Below are positions 54,101 to 63,692 of a DNA stretch of 64,000 bases, one piece after another; positions within the stretch are counted from its first letter, which is position 1, and each line of letters opens with the position of its first letter. The notes beneath the pieces are model-generated. The model was not told the DNA's origin and did not search any database. It worked only from the letters and a program-made list of their open reading frames with translations. Origin of the DNA: Phytophthora sp. 'mugwort' (Eukaryota > Oomycota > Peronosporomycetes > Peronosporales > Peronosporaceae); the NCBI GenBank assembly GCA_033558025.1, contig JAUCEF010000014.1, positions 3,720,001 through 3,784,000 of the forward strand, given 5' to 3'. Both the position numbers and the translations under genes were made by a program.

Positions 54101-55802
54101 ATGGCGTTTTTATTGAACCCTTTGAGTTGTGACGACGAAGCAGATCCTGCATCCGGCAATACTACTACATCTTTGACGATTGAGAGTGATAAGCAAACTT
54201 TTAATGATGATTACGAGTTTGGAGTCGACATTGATGCAGATCGTGAATTCAGTGCTGACGAGCCCAGCACTAGCCTTATCACTGCTGTTGGCACTGTTGT
54301 TGGTGACGGTGATGGCGAAGACATTGTCAGCGGGCGCTGCACGGGTCGTACTAGTCGTTGGATTGCCGACTACAAGTACACCCGATCCAATAAGTCTTTG
54401 GCGAAGCTATCATACCGGTGCAGCTCATATCGCAGTAAAAATTGCACCGGCAGGTGCAATTTTCGTTTAAACTTATCATGCTATACGAATTTCGTTCCCC
54501 ACACGTGTGGCCTTTTCGCGATATCAAGCAGCGCAGACCATCTGAGCACGACAACAGACGTAACAGAAGCAATGAAACGTGAGGTTGATTGCCTAGCCGT
54601 AACTATATCTGTGATCTGAACTGAAATTTGGGAACCAGTTCGAGCCAAGTTCTACGGCAACACAGAACCGATCTTTCGAAGGCCTATCGCGGATGAAAGT
54701 TCTTCGGCGAGTCAATCGGGCAAGAGGGGAGGCATTCGGAGGGTCCGTGTACGTCCAAATCGAGTCACCACTCTGGTCTCAAGTCCTCCGTGTCTGCGGA
54801 ACTGCTACGGACACTCCGTTTTTGCTTTTCAGCCATTTTTATCACGATCGCGCCTCCAAAACACGGGAGCGCTTGCTCGGTTGGGCGCATCCCGTTCTTT
54901 TGAACATGTTGAAACAAAAGAAGACTTCGGTCTTCGTTCACGGCACATTCCCCAGCGTATCGCTAAAGTTTAAAAAGTGTGTGATGTTCACGACTATGAT
55001 CGACCGACCAAGGGGTACTTCCAGCAGCATTCGTGCTTTATACTTCTAAGAAGTATGATATGTACTTTCACGCGATAAAACACGTATTGTATGCTACGGA
55101 TTATGCGATGGATCCGGAGTTTATGTATTGCGATTTTGAAGCAGGGATGATTCGCTCTATTCGGGACCACTTTCCTGACACTAAGACCATAGGCCGCTTG
55201 TTCCATTTCAAGCATGCCTGTCGAAGAAAACTGAAGAAGTATAGGATCCGGAAAACGAGTGCTCGATAGCCATGGAGTCTGGTGTTCTAGACATGCTCAC
55301 TGTCATCCCGCAACATAAGGTGAAGAAGCAAGGCGTAGCGTGGGTCAAACGAAAGATCGTTTCGAAGTGCACTGCAGCCGGGTTCGGCATAGCGTTGGTG
55401 AAATGGGCTCAATTTTGGTCGTACTTCGAACGAACCTGGATTACGTTGTTCCCGCCTAGCCTTTGGAACGTTGAGCCCTACACGAAACAGATCATCAGTC
55501 GAACCAATAATCCACTCGAACGCTTCAACACGGAGCTGAATGTCGTCTTCAAAGGATCTCACCCCAACTTATCAGACTTCGTCGCTGGTATCGAGAAACT
55601 GGCAAGGAAGTATGTAAATTTTAAGTCCGACGTAGAACTAGGGAGAGCGCAAGAACCCAGATGGCCTCCTATTCGACTACCCACACCTTTACATCTCCGT
55701 GATGAGACTTCTAGCTCATGTGACGAACAAAAGCAGACGACGCTGATGATTCAAGTGAAGTTGAATGAAGCGTTTATATACGAAGTAGTCTACGCCGCAT
55801 AG
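54101..55802 (+). pseudogene. MULE transposase, nearly complete but interrupted
   Basis: The N-terminal part has an acidic stretch and a FLYWCH/WRKY-GCM1-like Cys/His block (LSYRCSSYRSKNCTGRCNFR...PHTC). The core in the next frames has MLKQKKTSVFVHGTFPSVSL (normally ...FIDGTF, so the first catalytic Asp is His), AIKHVLYATDYAMDPEFMYC then DFEAGMIRSI (second Asp), and IGRLFHFKHACRRKLKKYRI. After a stop it continues VLDMLTVIPQHKVKKQGVAW, WITLFPPSLWNVEP and RTNNPLERFNTELNVVFKGS, all typical of Phytophthora Mutator-like transposases. Breaks lie near 54620, 55030 and 55268. No terminal repeats were identified. Confidence 0.78.
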
Positions 55803-55947
55803 TCAAGCAAAATCATATCCAGGCTACTGGTCAGCAAATCGAAAGTATGAGCTGCGTGTTTAGGGAGACAACAGACGCCGGATCATTAGATTGCCGATCA
55901 AGAGAAAGCGATTAGCGTTTTTATAAATAAAAGCCTCGGATTGTGGA

Positions 55948-57010
55948 TCAAACTGTGAAATATTCCCTCCAACTAAGATGTTTTGCTTCCTCCGAAAGTT
56001 GGAGGCCGTCTACTCTCCCAAAGAATCGGTGCCGTTTGTCCAGTAATGGAGCATCAGGATCGGGACAGTTCTCCAAGACTGAGTGGAGCTCCTTCAACGC
56101 ATCTGCGTACTTTGTTTTTGCAACAGCGATTCTCGTTTGGGCAAATGCAATACTAGAAGGATCGCTTGGATCAGGTTCAAACATCGCCATGCCTGTGTAT
56201 GAGGCAAATGTTTCTGCGACTTGTACTGCCACTGTTTAAATGCGTCTTGTGCAGTGAGTGGATTGTTGAATTGAGCTCTCGATGCTTGAAATGAAGCATC
56301 TACCACACCAGACATGCTGCCTGAATCGTACGCATACTGAGCAAGAATTCGCTTTTCCTTCACATATGTAGCATGATACTTGACTCGTGCCGTCGACTGC
56401 TTTTCAACGAGTCCGATTAAAAAGTCGCGTTACCTTGCACTGCTTGAACATAGGTGTTGGCTGGAATGGAGGCAGCTTTTACTGAGGCGAGATCGCTATT
56501 TTTCAGCGGTTCTGCGGTACTCGGCGGGTCCATTCGAAGCTTCAGGACCTTATCCTTCATACGGATAGCTTCACTTTCCGTTCGTCCAGAATACCACTTG
56601 TACGAATCGATTTGACTCTTGGCTGGTTCAGTATATTGTCCATACAACACTGAAATTGTAAGTCTGGTGTTGCCTTCATAAGACGATTGCGAGCGGTCTC
56701 ATCCAGAAGAAGCAAGCCTTTCGAAGCCGGAGACCGCCTTTGCCTAGCAGCCATTTGCTGTCGCTCGTATCACGATCACGTATCGAAATTTGCTTACATG
56801 CAGCAGCGTAGTCTTGGGCGTACGGGTTGCCTTGAGTTTCAGCGTAGAGCCAAACGGCTTCGTGTACTCTCATCGAAACTAGTCTGTTAAAATTGTGCTG
56901 CCGCAGCTTGGAGTACATCCAAGTGAAGATCTGGTATAAATAACGTTGTGCAGCATACTGCGCTCTTCCAAGATCCTTTGTTCTTGGGAGAAAGCGATGG
57001 CATAATTATA
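55948..57010 (-). pseudogene. Unrecognised minus-strand gene with four frameshifts
   Basis: Five consecutive minus-strand blocks read as one protein when small frame changes near 56750, 56640, 56410 and 56235 are allowed. They include RYLYQIFTWMYSKLRQHNFN, VHEAVWLYAETQGNPYAQDY, GLLLLDETARNRLMKATPDL, QYTEPAKSQIDSYKWYSGRT, KYHATYVKEKRILAQYAYDS, FKQWQYKSQ and MAMFEPDPSDPSSIAFAQTR, with the end at HLSWREYFTV. It is rich in Tyr, Gln and Ala and helical. It matches no family I recognise and has none of the transposase signatures seen elsewhere here. It could be a host gene killed recently, since only small indels are seen, or the capsid-like part of an unfamiliar element. Confidence 0.45.
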
Positions 57011-57469
57011 CCACATAACATCAGTCATTCAGCGGCTTAATTTATCCAGATTCCTTGTGAGCAGACGCTGCACAAGATCCTATCACGGTAGTGAGGAGAT
57101 GCACCATTAGCTAGACGTGACTAGTAGCTTTGGCATTAATGAGCAAACGCAACATCGTTATAGTGACGCAGCACTGGGGTGAGCTGACGCACCACTGTGT
57201 CGAGCAGACGCAGCATCATGCGCATTGGAGTTGCCATGCACGACCCACGGAAAGCTCTCGACAACATGCCTGAATCGCGATCGAGCGTGGATCCAGTGGC
57301 CGAAACACATTGGAGCCCTAGTCAAACATAACCCCTGAGGACCGACGCGAAGCCCACAGCATACAGCGCCTTCATCGTAGTCGCAATCGATCGATGACTC
57401 GAGTGGTCGACCGCGATTAATCATCGGCTGGCTCATCTTTAATCAATGAACCCATATTTACCACCATAC
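57011..57469. other. No gene seen
   Basis: Spacer between the frameshifted unknown gene and the Copia gag fragment; no domain in any frame. Confidence 0.4.
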
Positions 57470-57995
57470 GGAAGCCTGTTGCCGCAAAGACCTGCTCAAC
57501 CACGTAGTACTCACGACAGAAGTGGCCGCTCCGCAAAGCACCACAGAGTGGAAATCCGCTGACCTCAAGGCACTAGCAACAATCGTCAAGTTGGTGGGTC
57601 CAACATACCCGTCCATGGTACAGGAGGCCACGTCGGCACTCCAAGCATGGGGGACGCTCCGGAGTTCTTCATTAAGCGAAACCTCCATAATCGTAGGCAG
57701 GTCGCAAGCGGGCTCACGCATTCGAAAGGGCGCGGGTGGTGACGACCTGATAAATTATTCATGCAAGTTGACGAGGTCGGTTTGCGACGTTATGCTATCG
57801 GCGATGTTGTCGCCGAAGCCGAGCGCCTGGTGATTTTGCTGGGCAGCCTCTCGCAAGAGAACAATGGCCTGATCAAGGTAATCGAGGCTCACGGCAACAC
57901 GACACTTCTTGAGGTGAAAGAGATGATCCGCGCGAGTATGAGACGATCCGAAAGCGCGAAAAACAAGAGCGCCTTCAAAGCGTCCGCCGGTTAAT
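57470..57995 (+). pseudogene. Copia gag fragment 4
   Basis: On + the stretch reads TTEWKSADLKALATIVKLVG, SMVQEATSALQAWGTLRSS, a frame change, then DEVGLRRYAIGDVVAEAERL and VILLGSLSQENNGLIKVIEA followed by NTTLLEVKEMIR. These are the D..AL..I...V, A...W..L and LLGSL...Y...V..IE...TL.E blocks of Copia gag. The opposite strand has a longer but meaningless open frame. No pol or LTR accompanies it. Confidence 0.65.
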
Positions 57996-58964
57996 ATTAT
58001 TGACGTGGGTGTGACCAACAAGACCGGGGTGGCCGCCAAAATGATCTTTAAAGCCGTAATGACTGCGGGAGCAGTGGCGCGGAAGCCAGAGTAGGTGCGG
58101 TGAATCCCAAGGGTGCGGTGGGCGCGTGGAACCAACTCTTTAAGTGGACGGTGCTTCTTGTGCAAGTAGTACGGGTACAAGCGCGCACAGTGCCCTAGAG
58201 CTTGTGATGCGGGCGAGAAGAGCGAGTTTGCTTTTGCTGTGTCCACGAATGCGACGTCGTCATGGGTCCTCAATAGTGAGACTAGCCTCACATGACAAAC
58301 GACCGTGGTGCTTTTTGCGAGTTCTCTGAGCTGGCTGGGCCGAAGATTAAATTTTACGTGGATTCGCCGGCTGTTTGAAAGAACAATCCCAACTTGCCGA
58401 AGTGAATTGGTTACGCGGACTTTTGGAAAGGAAAACAACTGTAAGCTCTAGAACAAGTTGGGGAACACTACTGAGGTACACAGGTGGCTCGAGCTTGCAA
58501 TCGACTATCTGTAAATTAAATGTAGCCCTGAATTGTTCTTGTTTTTGCGTCTATTAGCCACCAACTGTGAGCATCAACGTACTAGTAACTGTTGTGAAGC
58601 GATGCGCATCGCAATTTTGTTTTCGAAAGGTGCTATTTCCGTACCGCTTGTGCCAGAGTTGGTTGCTCCAGAAAGGATATGCATACGGTACAGTACCATC
58701 TAGCCACGACATATTACATTTTTGGTTTACCAACTTTCGTATTGTATCGAACCTCCCTTTATTTATGCCCCTAGCCTTCCCAGGACCTATGACACCGCTG
58801 TCTTGAACTTTGCTCGCAAAGGCAGGGTGCTGCGCTCCTGCGAAGAAAACATTCTAAGTCCGGCCCGCTACAGTGTTCGGCTCGCTGGTAAACTCAGCGC
58901 TGGGCTCGCCTCCGCAAATATCGCGCGGGTTTGCTATGGCTATGCGCACTCGCAAAGTGCGGGT
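57996..58964. other. No gene seen
   Basis: Frames on both strands without domains. Confidence 0.4.
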
Positions 58965-59054
58965 GGGGGGGGGGGTCACGTAAGACGACCTATGGAGGAG
59001 GTTGTGACTCGCAACCGCTCTCCTCCCTTGGTCGTCTTACGTGACTTCCCCCCC
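58965..59054. repeat. Perfect-arm hairpin with G/C runs
   Basis: A G run followed by GTCACGTAAGACGACC (58975-58990) pairs exactly with GGTCGTCTTACGTGAC near 59030-59045 followed by a C run. Inside, GGAGGAG and CTCCTCC can extend the stem. About 90 bp in total. Confidence 0.85.
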
Positions 59055-59155
59055 TTTCAAATGGGCACAAGAGTCACTCCTTATATTTCCGTAGGAGACT
59101 CTAACGATAATCTCCACAGCGAACGATCAAATTTCTTGGACCTGTATATACTTTT

Positions 59156-59228
59156 CTAACGCGGGGGTCTGGTTGGACTTTTCTAACGCGGGGGTCTGGG
59201 GACCCCCGCGTTAGAAAAGTCCAACCCA
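59156..59228. repeat. Snap-back repeat: direct copy plus 26-bp inverted copy
   Basis: CTTTTCTAACGCGGGGGTCT occurs twice in direct order (59152 and 59179) and once inverted (AGACCCCCGCG-like, 59196-59216), with TTGGACTTTTCTAACGCGGG pairing exactly to its complement. A very stable hairpin. Confidence 0.85.
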
Positions 59229-59397
59229 AATAGTGTTTTTGTTTGCCAGATAGGTTAACCGCCGTTAACTAACCTCCCCGTCAGTGATTACATACATGTA
59301 CAATGGTCGAGTGAAATCATTTTTTGGATCTTGCAAAAAGTGATGGACCAAGCTAGCCCCCTGATCCTGCCGTACTGTCTCTCATGAGCGCGCACGA

Positions 59398-59683
59398 TGG
59401 AAGAAGTGCGTGCGGTTGGAGCAGTTCGTGAAGTCGTCGGACAAGTCCGTGCGGTCGGAGCGAGCCGTGCGTGCAGTCGGAGCAGTGCGTGAAGTCGGCG
59501 GAGAAGCGCGTGCAGGTGGCGGAGGAGTCCGCGGTAGCGACGGCGAAGAAAACCGAAGTTTTGTCCTGTGGAGCAGGGCGTGTTGTCGGCGATGTCGAGG
59601 GCTACTTTATAGTGATGTTCTGTTCTGGGCATGCCAAACACACAGTGGCCCATATTACATTTGAGTGGCAGGTCCCTGGTTGA
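59398..59683 (+). other. Short repetitive coding-like stretch
   Basis: RLEQFVKSSDKSVRSE and, one frame away, QSEQCVKSAEKRVQVAEESA are two copies of the same segment at DNA level (59408-59446 and 59474-59512). The second continues openly to WQVPG and a stop at 59683. It may be a remnant of an exon with a duplicated helical segment. No family is recognised. Confidence 0.25.
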
Positions 59684-60480
59684 ACACTTGTCCAAAAAGC
59701 CCTTCGAGTTTGAATTACTGCTACTGCTACTGCAGTAACTCGATTTCTGTCTTCTGTGTTTTCTACAGTAATAGTACTATAGTACTATCTACTGCCTATC
59801 GACTTGAAATGAGGTGCATCGACCACCTAAACAGCTTGAGTGTTTTCGTCGTCTAACATCGCCGCGCTTCCAACATCTTTATCCGACGGGTCTCAACCCA
59901 GATGACTTGCATCTCGGCTAGCTCATTTCGGGTCTCGTGCGGATAGAGAAGCTGCTGATGTCGCCAGCAAACGCACCACTTCATCAGTAGTATATCATGT
60001 CGACAAGAAGGCTGGGGCAGGTGGTCCGTGTTGAAAAAGTGAATTGCAAAATGAAAGCTTCAATCCACGAGAGGCAACCCAGTTCCAATGTAGACACCGA
60101 TGGCAACTGAATGTTGTTGCGCCTTGCTTGCAAAACACTTCCTCGCACGTAAATGCAATTTTTCGTTGATATATTATTTTCAACGGTTTGTCACTAAGGT
60201 ATTTGCGTTCACAGCCAGTACTCTAATAGTACTATCGGATCGACGGTGTGAGCTACGGATTACTACAGGAACAATAGTAGTAAAATAGAACTGTTCTGGC
60301 GACGCGAGCTACTAATGTACTGATGTGTTTTTAAGCAGTTTAGAAACTATTACTTCGCGAAGTAATATCGGAGCGTAATTTTTCAAAAGTTTCCTAGGAC
60401 AAACTCTAACTACATGTACTGTACCATGTTTAATATGTCAAAGTAGTATTGTCTCAGGTTAATTCGTGTATAGTCGTTTT
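59684..60480. other. No gene seen
   Basis: AT-rich, with short repeats of ACTGCTACTGC and TAGTACTAT near 59710-59790. It is the 3' flank of the F-box gene. Confidence 0.4.
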
Positions 60481-61545
60481 CTACTCAAAAGACATCCACG
60501 ACAGATACTTTTGCCAGCTCTGCCATAAATTTGTGAGTATAGATTCAAACCTCCACTGAGCTTCAGTCGACTTGTGTAACTCAGCAGTGTGCTCTGATGG
60601 TCTCGTAAAGGATACACGCTTTACTTTAGACGTAGTAGTTTCCTGCTGTAACGAATACCATGGCGGCTCCGACAAAAAGTTATCCTGACACCGCGCGAGC
60701 GCCTGAACCTCTTCCGCACGCAATGGTTCCCTCCAGACACGGAACTCGTCTACCACTCCATGAAAATTGTGCCATCCACAGAACGTCCGTGCGCTTCTGT
60801 GTCTTGTGTCCAAGTGAAAACTTGACTTCTGCCTCCAGAAGGACGACACGAAGCCCGTTCCGAGTTGCACCTGCGAGAGTTCGTTCCACGAATGATACAA
60901 CATCCCTTCCAGTTCACTCACGAGCTCTCCATTGAGGTAAATTCGCTGCACTACCTGGTCATAAGACAGTGCGAGGTGGTACCATCGACCGAAGTCAAGC
61001 TTCGTGGCCACGCAATTATGAGTGTCATCCAACATGGAGCAGAACAAATTGCGGTCCGCGTCCACTGCAACGAAAGCGACGTGATGAGCCGTCCACATGC
61101 ACGTGCGCAACAATGGAGACTGGCCACCCAGTAGTACCCCTCCTGTCAAAACGCCATCGCGTTCTCCATCTAGTAGACTGAACCACATGTCCACTGCAAA
61201 CGACAATCCGGAGCTAAATCTTAGTGCGAATGGCTCTCGTGTCACCGGATCTTGAACCACTGCACCACCAGATCCGTCCTTGCCACCGCAGTGACGCAGT
61301 CGCTCGTCCAGCCGGAGACCTTCAAACATGAAGGACCGAGCTTGTGCATAATTCCTCTTTGCATTGCAGTTCACGTTGTACTGGTCTGAAATTGGCAGAC
61401 GTCGGTCCCAGAGCGTAGCTCGCGAAAAATGGCTCCAGAGCTGCGCGTTGGCATGTGACAACTGGAAGAGGTCCCAGCCAGTCAAGTAGCCACTCACGGC
61501 GTCTAAAGTGTCGACAGGCAAGCTGTCTAATAGCCGTTGCGGCAT
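60481..61545 (-). CDS. F-box protein with LamG/concanavalin-like domain
   Basis: An intact 354-residue minus-strand frame from ATG 61545. Residues about 4-48 form an F-box (LLDSLPVDTLDAVSGYLTGW, then LFQLSHANAQLWSHFSRATL, WDRRLP). Residues about 85-285 form a LamG-like jelly-roll domain: LSFAVDMWFSLLDGE, FGRWYHLALSYDQVVQRIYL then NGELVSELEG, and HNFHGVVDEFRVWREPLRAE, the classic D-E-x-R-I/V-W ending. A C-terminal tail of about 70 residues has no domain. F-box proteins recruit substrates to SCF ubiquitin ligases; here the jelly-roll would be the recognition module, possibly for glycans or a protein partner. The fusion is directly visible and the role is inferred. No intron is seen. Confidence 0.85.
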   Translation of the reverse strand: MPQRLLDSLPVDTLDAVSGYLTGWDLFQLSHANAQLWSHFSRATLWDRRLPISDQYNVNCNAKRNYAQARSFMFEGLRLDERLRHCGGKDGSGGAVVQDPVTREPFALRFSSGLSFAVDMWFSLLDGERDGVLTGGVLLGGQSPLLRTCMWTAHHVAFVAVDADRNLFCSMLDDTHNCVATKLDFGRWYHLALSYDQVVQRIYLNGELVSELEGMLYHSWNELSQVQLGTGFVSSFWRQKSSFHLDTRHRSARTFCGWHNFHGVVDEFRVWREPLRAEEVQALARCQDNFLSEPPWYSLQQETTTSKVKRVSFTRPSEHTAELHKSTEAQWRFESILTNLWQSWQKYLSWMSFE

Positions 61546-61586
61546 GGTTTAGTCACTGTCCGATGCAGTGCGAGCTTGTTGATGCT

Positions 61587-61601
61587 GATGCGAGAATGAA
61601 G
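61587..61601 (-). promoter_or_regulatory. Initiator-like motif of the F-box gene
   Basis: On the minus strand CTTCATTCTCGCATC lies about 45 bases before the ATG. It resembles the oomycete initiator (TCATTYYNCAWTTT) with one extra base and 3' mismatches. Confidence 0.35.
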
Positions 61602-61971
61602 TTCTGATGCCTGGTAGTAGAGCTGCAAGCTGCAAGCTGCAAGGATGTGACACGCAACATGTCCATGCAGAGGCCGCGTGGTGCAACCTCGAAACGTGAT
61701 GCAGACGCGTCGGACGCGGAGACCATGTCAGACAATACATGAAGGTAGGTGCGCGGATGTTTTGGGATGCTGGTATTTGGGATTTTGATAACTAGCAGCG
61801 ATCGTCAAACGAGAATATCAGCTGATATCCGCTGGCAGATAAACTTGATGCCTGTAATGACATCTTAATTAAGGAACCGAACGGGGCTCCTAAACATCAG
61901 GAGACCAGTCACGGCCAGTTATCGGACCGTGGAACCGGCACTGATGCCCTGCTTGCTCGCGGCCAATAATA
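61602..61971. other. 5' flank, no gene seen
   Basis: Between the F-box promoter and the mariner element; no domain-bearing frame. Confidence 0.4.
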
Positions 61972-61973
61972 TA

Positions 61974-63638
61974 CTTCCTCTGTTCGGAAATGATGGATGA
62001 TTTCACAGTGGCTGTTATTAGATTGGTTAATATTTGTTTAAATTTAGCTCTGATTGGTGCAAATTTAGTGCGTTCGTCTCCTTTATCGAATGGTGGTCGT
62101 TGCGTTTCATTTTGACTTCTACCGACTGCGTGATGCCCGCTCGAAGACACACTACCCTTCTGAGCATTTCATATTCTGCCGCATAGCCCGAAGAGGACAG
62201 CCTTGCTCACGCTTCCAAGCCTATCATGCCGAACTTAACAAAAGATCAACGCCGCCGCATCATCGACAACCTCCTCCGGTACAGCCAAGACGGTGTTCTG
62301 CCTCGTGGTGCAATTTCAAAGGAGGCGGAGAAGGTGGGGCGTTCCAACTCTGCTGTTGGTAAGATATGGGACCGCTATGCTCAGATGGACGTGTCAAGTG
62401 GTGTGGGAGAGTGGAAGAGTCGGATAGCTGCGAATTCGGGTAGGAAGCGACGTGACCGAGGCGGAGTACGCGACCGTATTCGCGAGGTCCCGATCAAAGA
62501 CCGGCGGCCTATACGACGCTTGGTGGAAGCCTCTGGCCTCTCTACGCACATGATCACGTGTCTACTTCGCGAGGACATCTTGAAGCGCTGGTCCGGGCGC
62601 ATCAAGCCTTCATTGAGTGCGAAGAACAAGCTAAAACGTCTCAAATATGCTATCCCTTTCATAGACGAAGAGAACCTTCAGTTCGATTGCATGTATGACA
62701 TTGTAGACATAGATGAGAAATGGTTCTACAAGGACATCAACAAGCGGTCTTACCTCGTGTTTGAAGACGATGTTCCGTATAGGAGCCGCCGAAGCAAACA
62801 CTTCATGCCGAAGACCATGTTTCTTGCGGCCGTTGCGCGACCAAGGTATGAATTGTATAAAATAATATTATCTATAATGGAACGAATTTTAAAAATTGAT
62901 TGTCCAGCAGGTACAACCGGGAAGGCAAGCTGATATGGGACGGAAAGATCGGTGTTTGGCCACTGACAGAAGAATTCGTCGCGCAGAGCCGTAGCCGATA
63001 CGGTGACAGAGGGGATGTATGCGTGCGCAACATCGAGTCTGTAACAAGAATTGTGTACAAACAGTTCTTGATCGACGACGTGATCCCAGTAATTAGGCGC
63101 AGTAGCCGCGGCGAGACAAGGACAGGACTATCCTGATTTAGCAGGACAATGCCAAGCCTCACGTGTCACCCTTCGACCCTGACATTGTGGCTGCTGGGAC
63201 AGAGGGCGGCTGGCATATCCATTTAATTTTTCACACCGACAAGCCATCAATGGGGTCAAGGCTCGCATCGAATCGGTGGAAACGGCATACGCAAACTTTG
63301 ACGACGTAACATTAGATAACGTATCCTCACGCTTTAGAAGTGCATGGAGTGCATACTTCGAGCAGGTGGTGGCAATGACTACAAGCTTCCTCATATGGGT
63401 GAGCGAAACTCAGAAGAGAAGGCAACCTCCCCGTCAGTATTACCTGCGACAGAGTCGCTTTCGAAAATGCTGTTGAGATTCTCCGGAAGGCAAACAGCCC
63501 CAGTGTGATGTTCCTCCGTCCTTCAGGCACTAATTAATACCCTCTTAAACAGATACTTTTCTAATATCGTTTTTCAATCCCACGATTCGACCTATGAGAC
63601 CATCATATTGCTAATCCATCATTTCCGAACAGAGGAAG
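61974..63638 (+). mobile_element. mariner-like element with TA flanks
   Basis: The ends are inverted repeats, each beginning CTTCCTCTGTTCGGAAATG after a TA dinucleotide (61972-61973 and 63639-63640). Length is 1665 bp. The repeats resemble Stowaway/plant-type mariner ends. It carries one interrupted transposase on +. Confidence 0.88.
62226..63476 (+). pseudogene. mariner-like transposase, interrupted
   Basis: From ATG 62226: helix-turn-helix part (KDQRRRIIDNLLRYSQDGVL, EAEKVGRSNSAVGKIWDRY), a second HTH (RPIRRLVEASGLSTHMITCL), then the catalytic domain YDIVDIDEKWFYKDINKRSY (first Asp) and KTMFLAAVARPR. A 65-bp intron with GTATGA...CAGCAG (62846-62910) rejoins the frame at YNREGKLIWDGKIGVWPLTE. 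Near 63125 the frame shifts, and a TAG at 63139 replaces what is probably the first Gln of QQDNAKPH; the second Asp (QDNAKPHVSPFDPD) is present. The expected SPDxNxxDLGFF block with the third acid is missing, and the C terminus continues from FSHRQAINGV-like sequence to 63476. Confidence 0.85.
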
Positions 63639-63692
63639 TAATAACATTGAGACGGCGCAAAACAAAATCGTAATTTCTAATGTATTAAATCG

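Noticed and set aside
57755..58438. 227-codon minus-strand open frame
   Set aside because: It is the antisense of a recognisable Copia gag block on the + strand (LVILLGSLSQ...TLLEVKEMIR) and has no protein-like motif itself.
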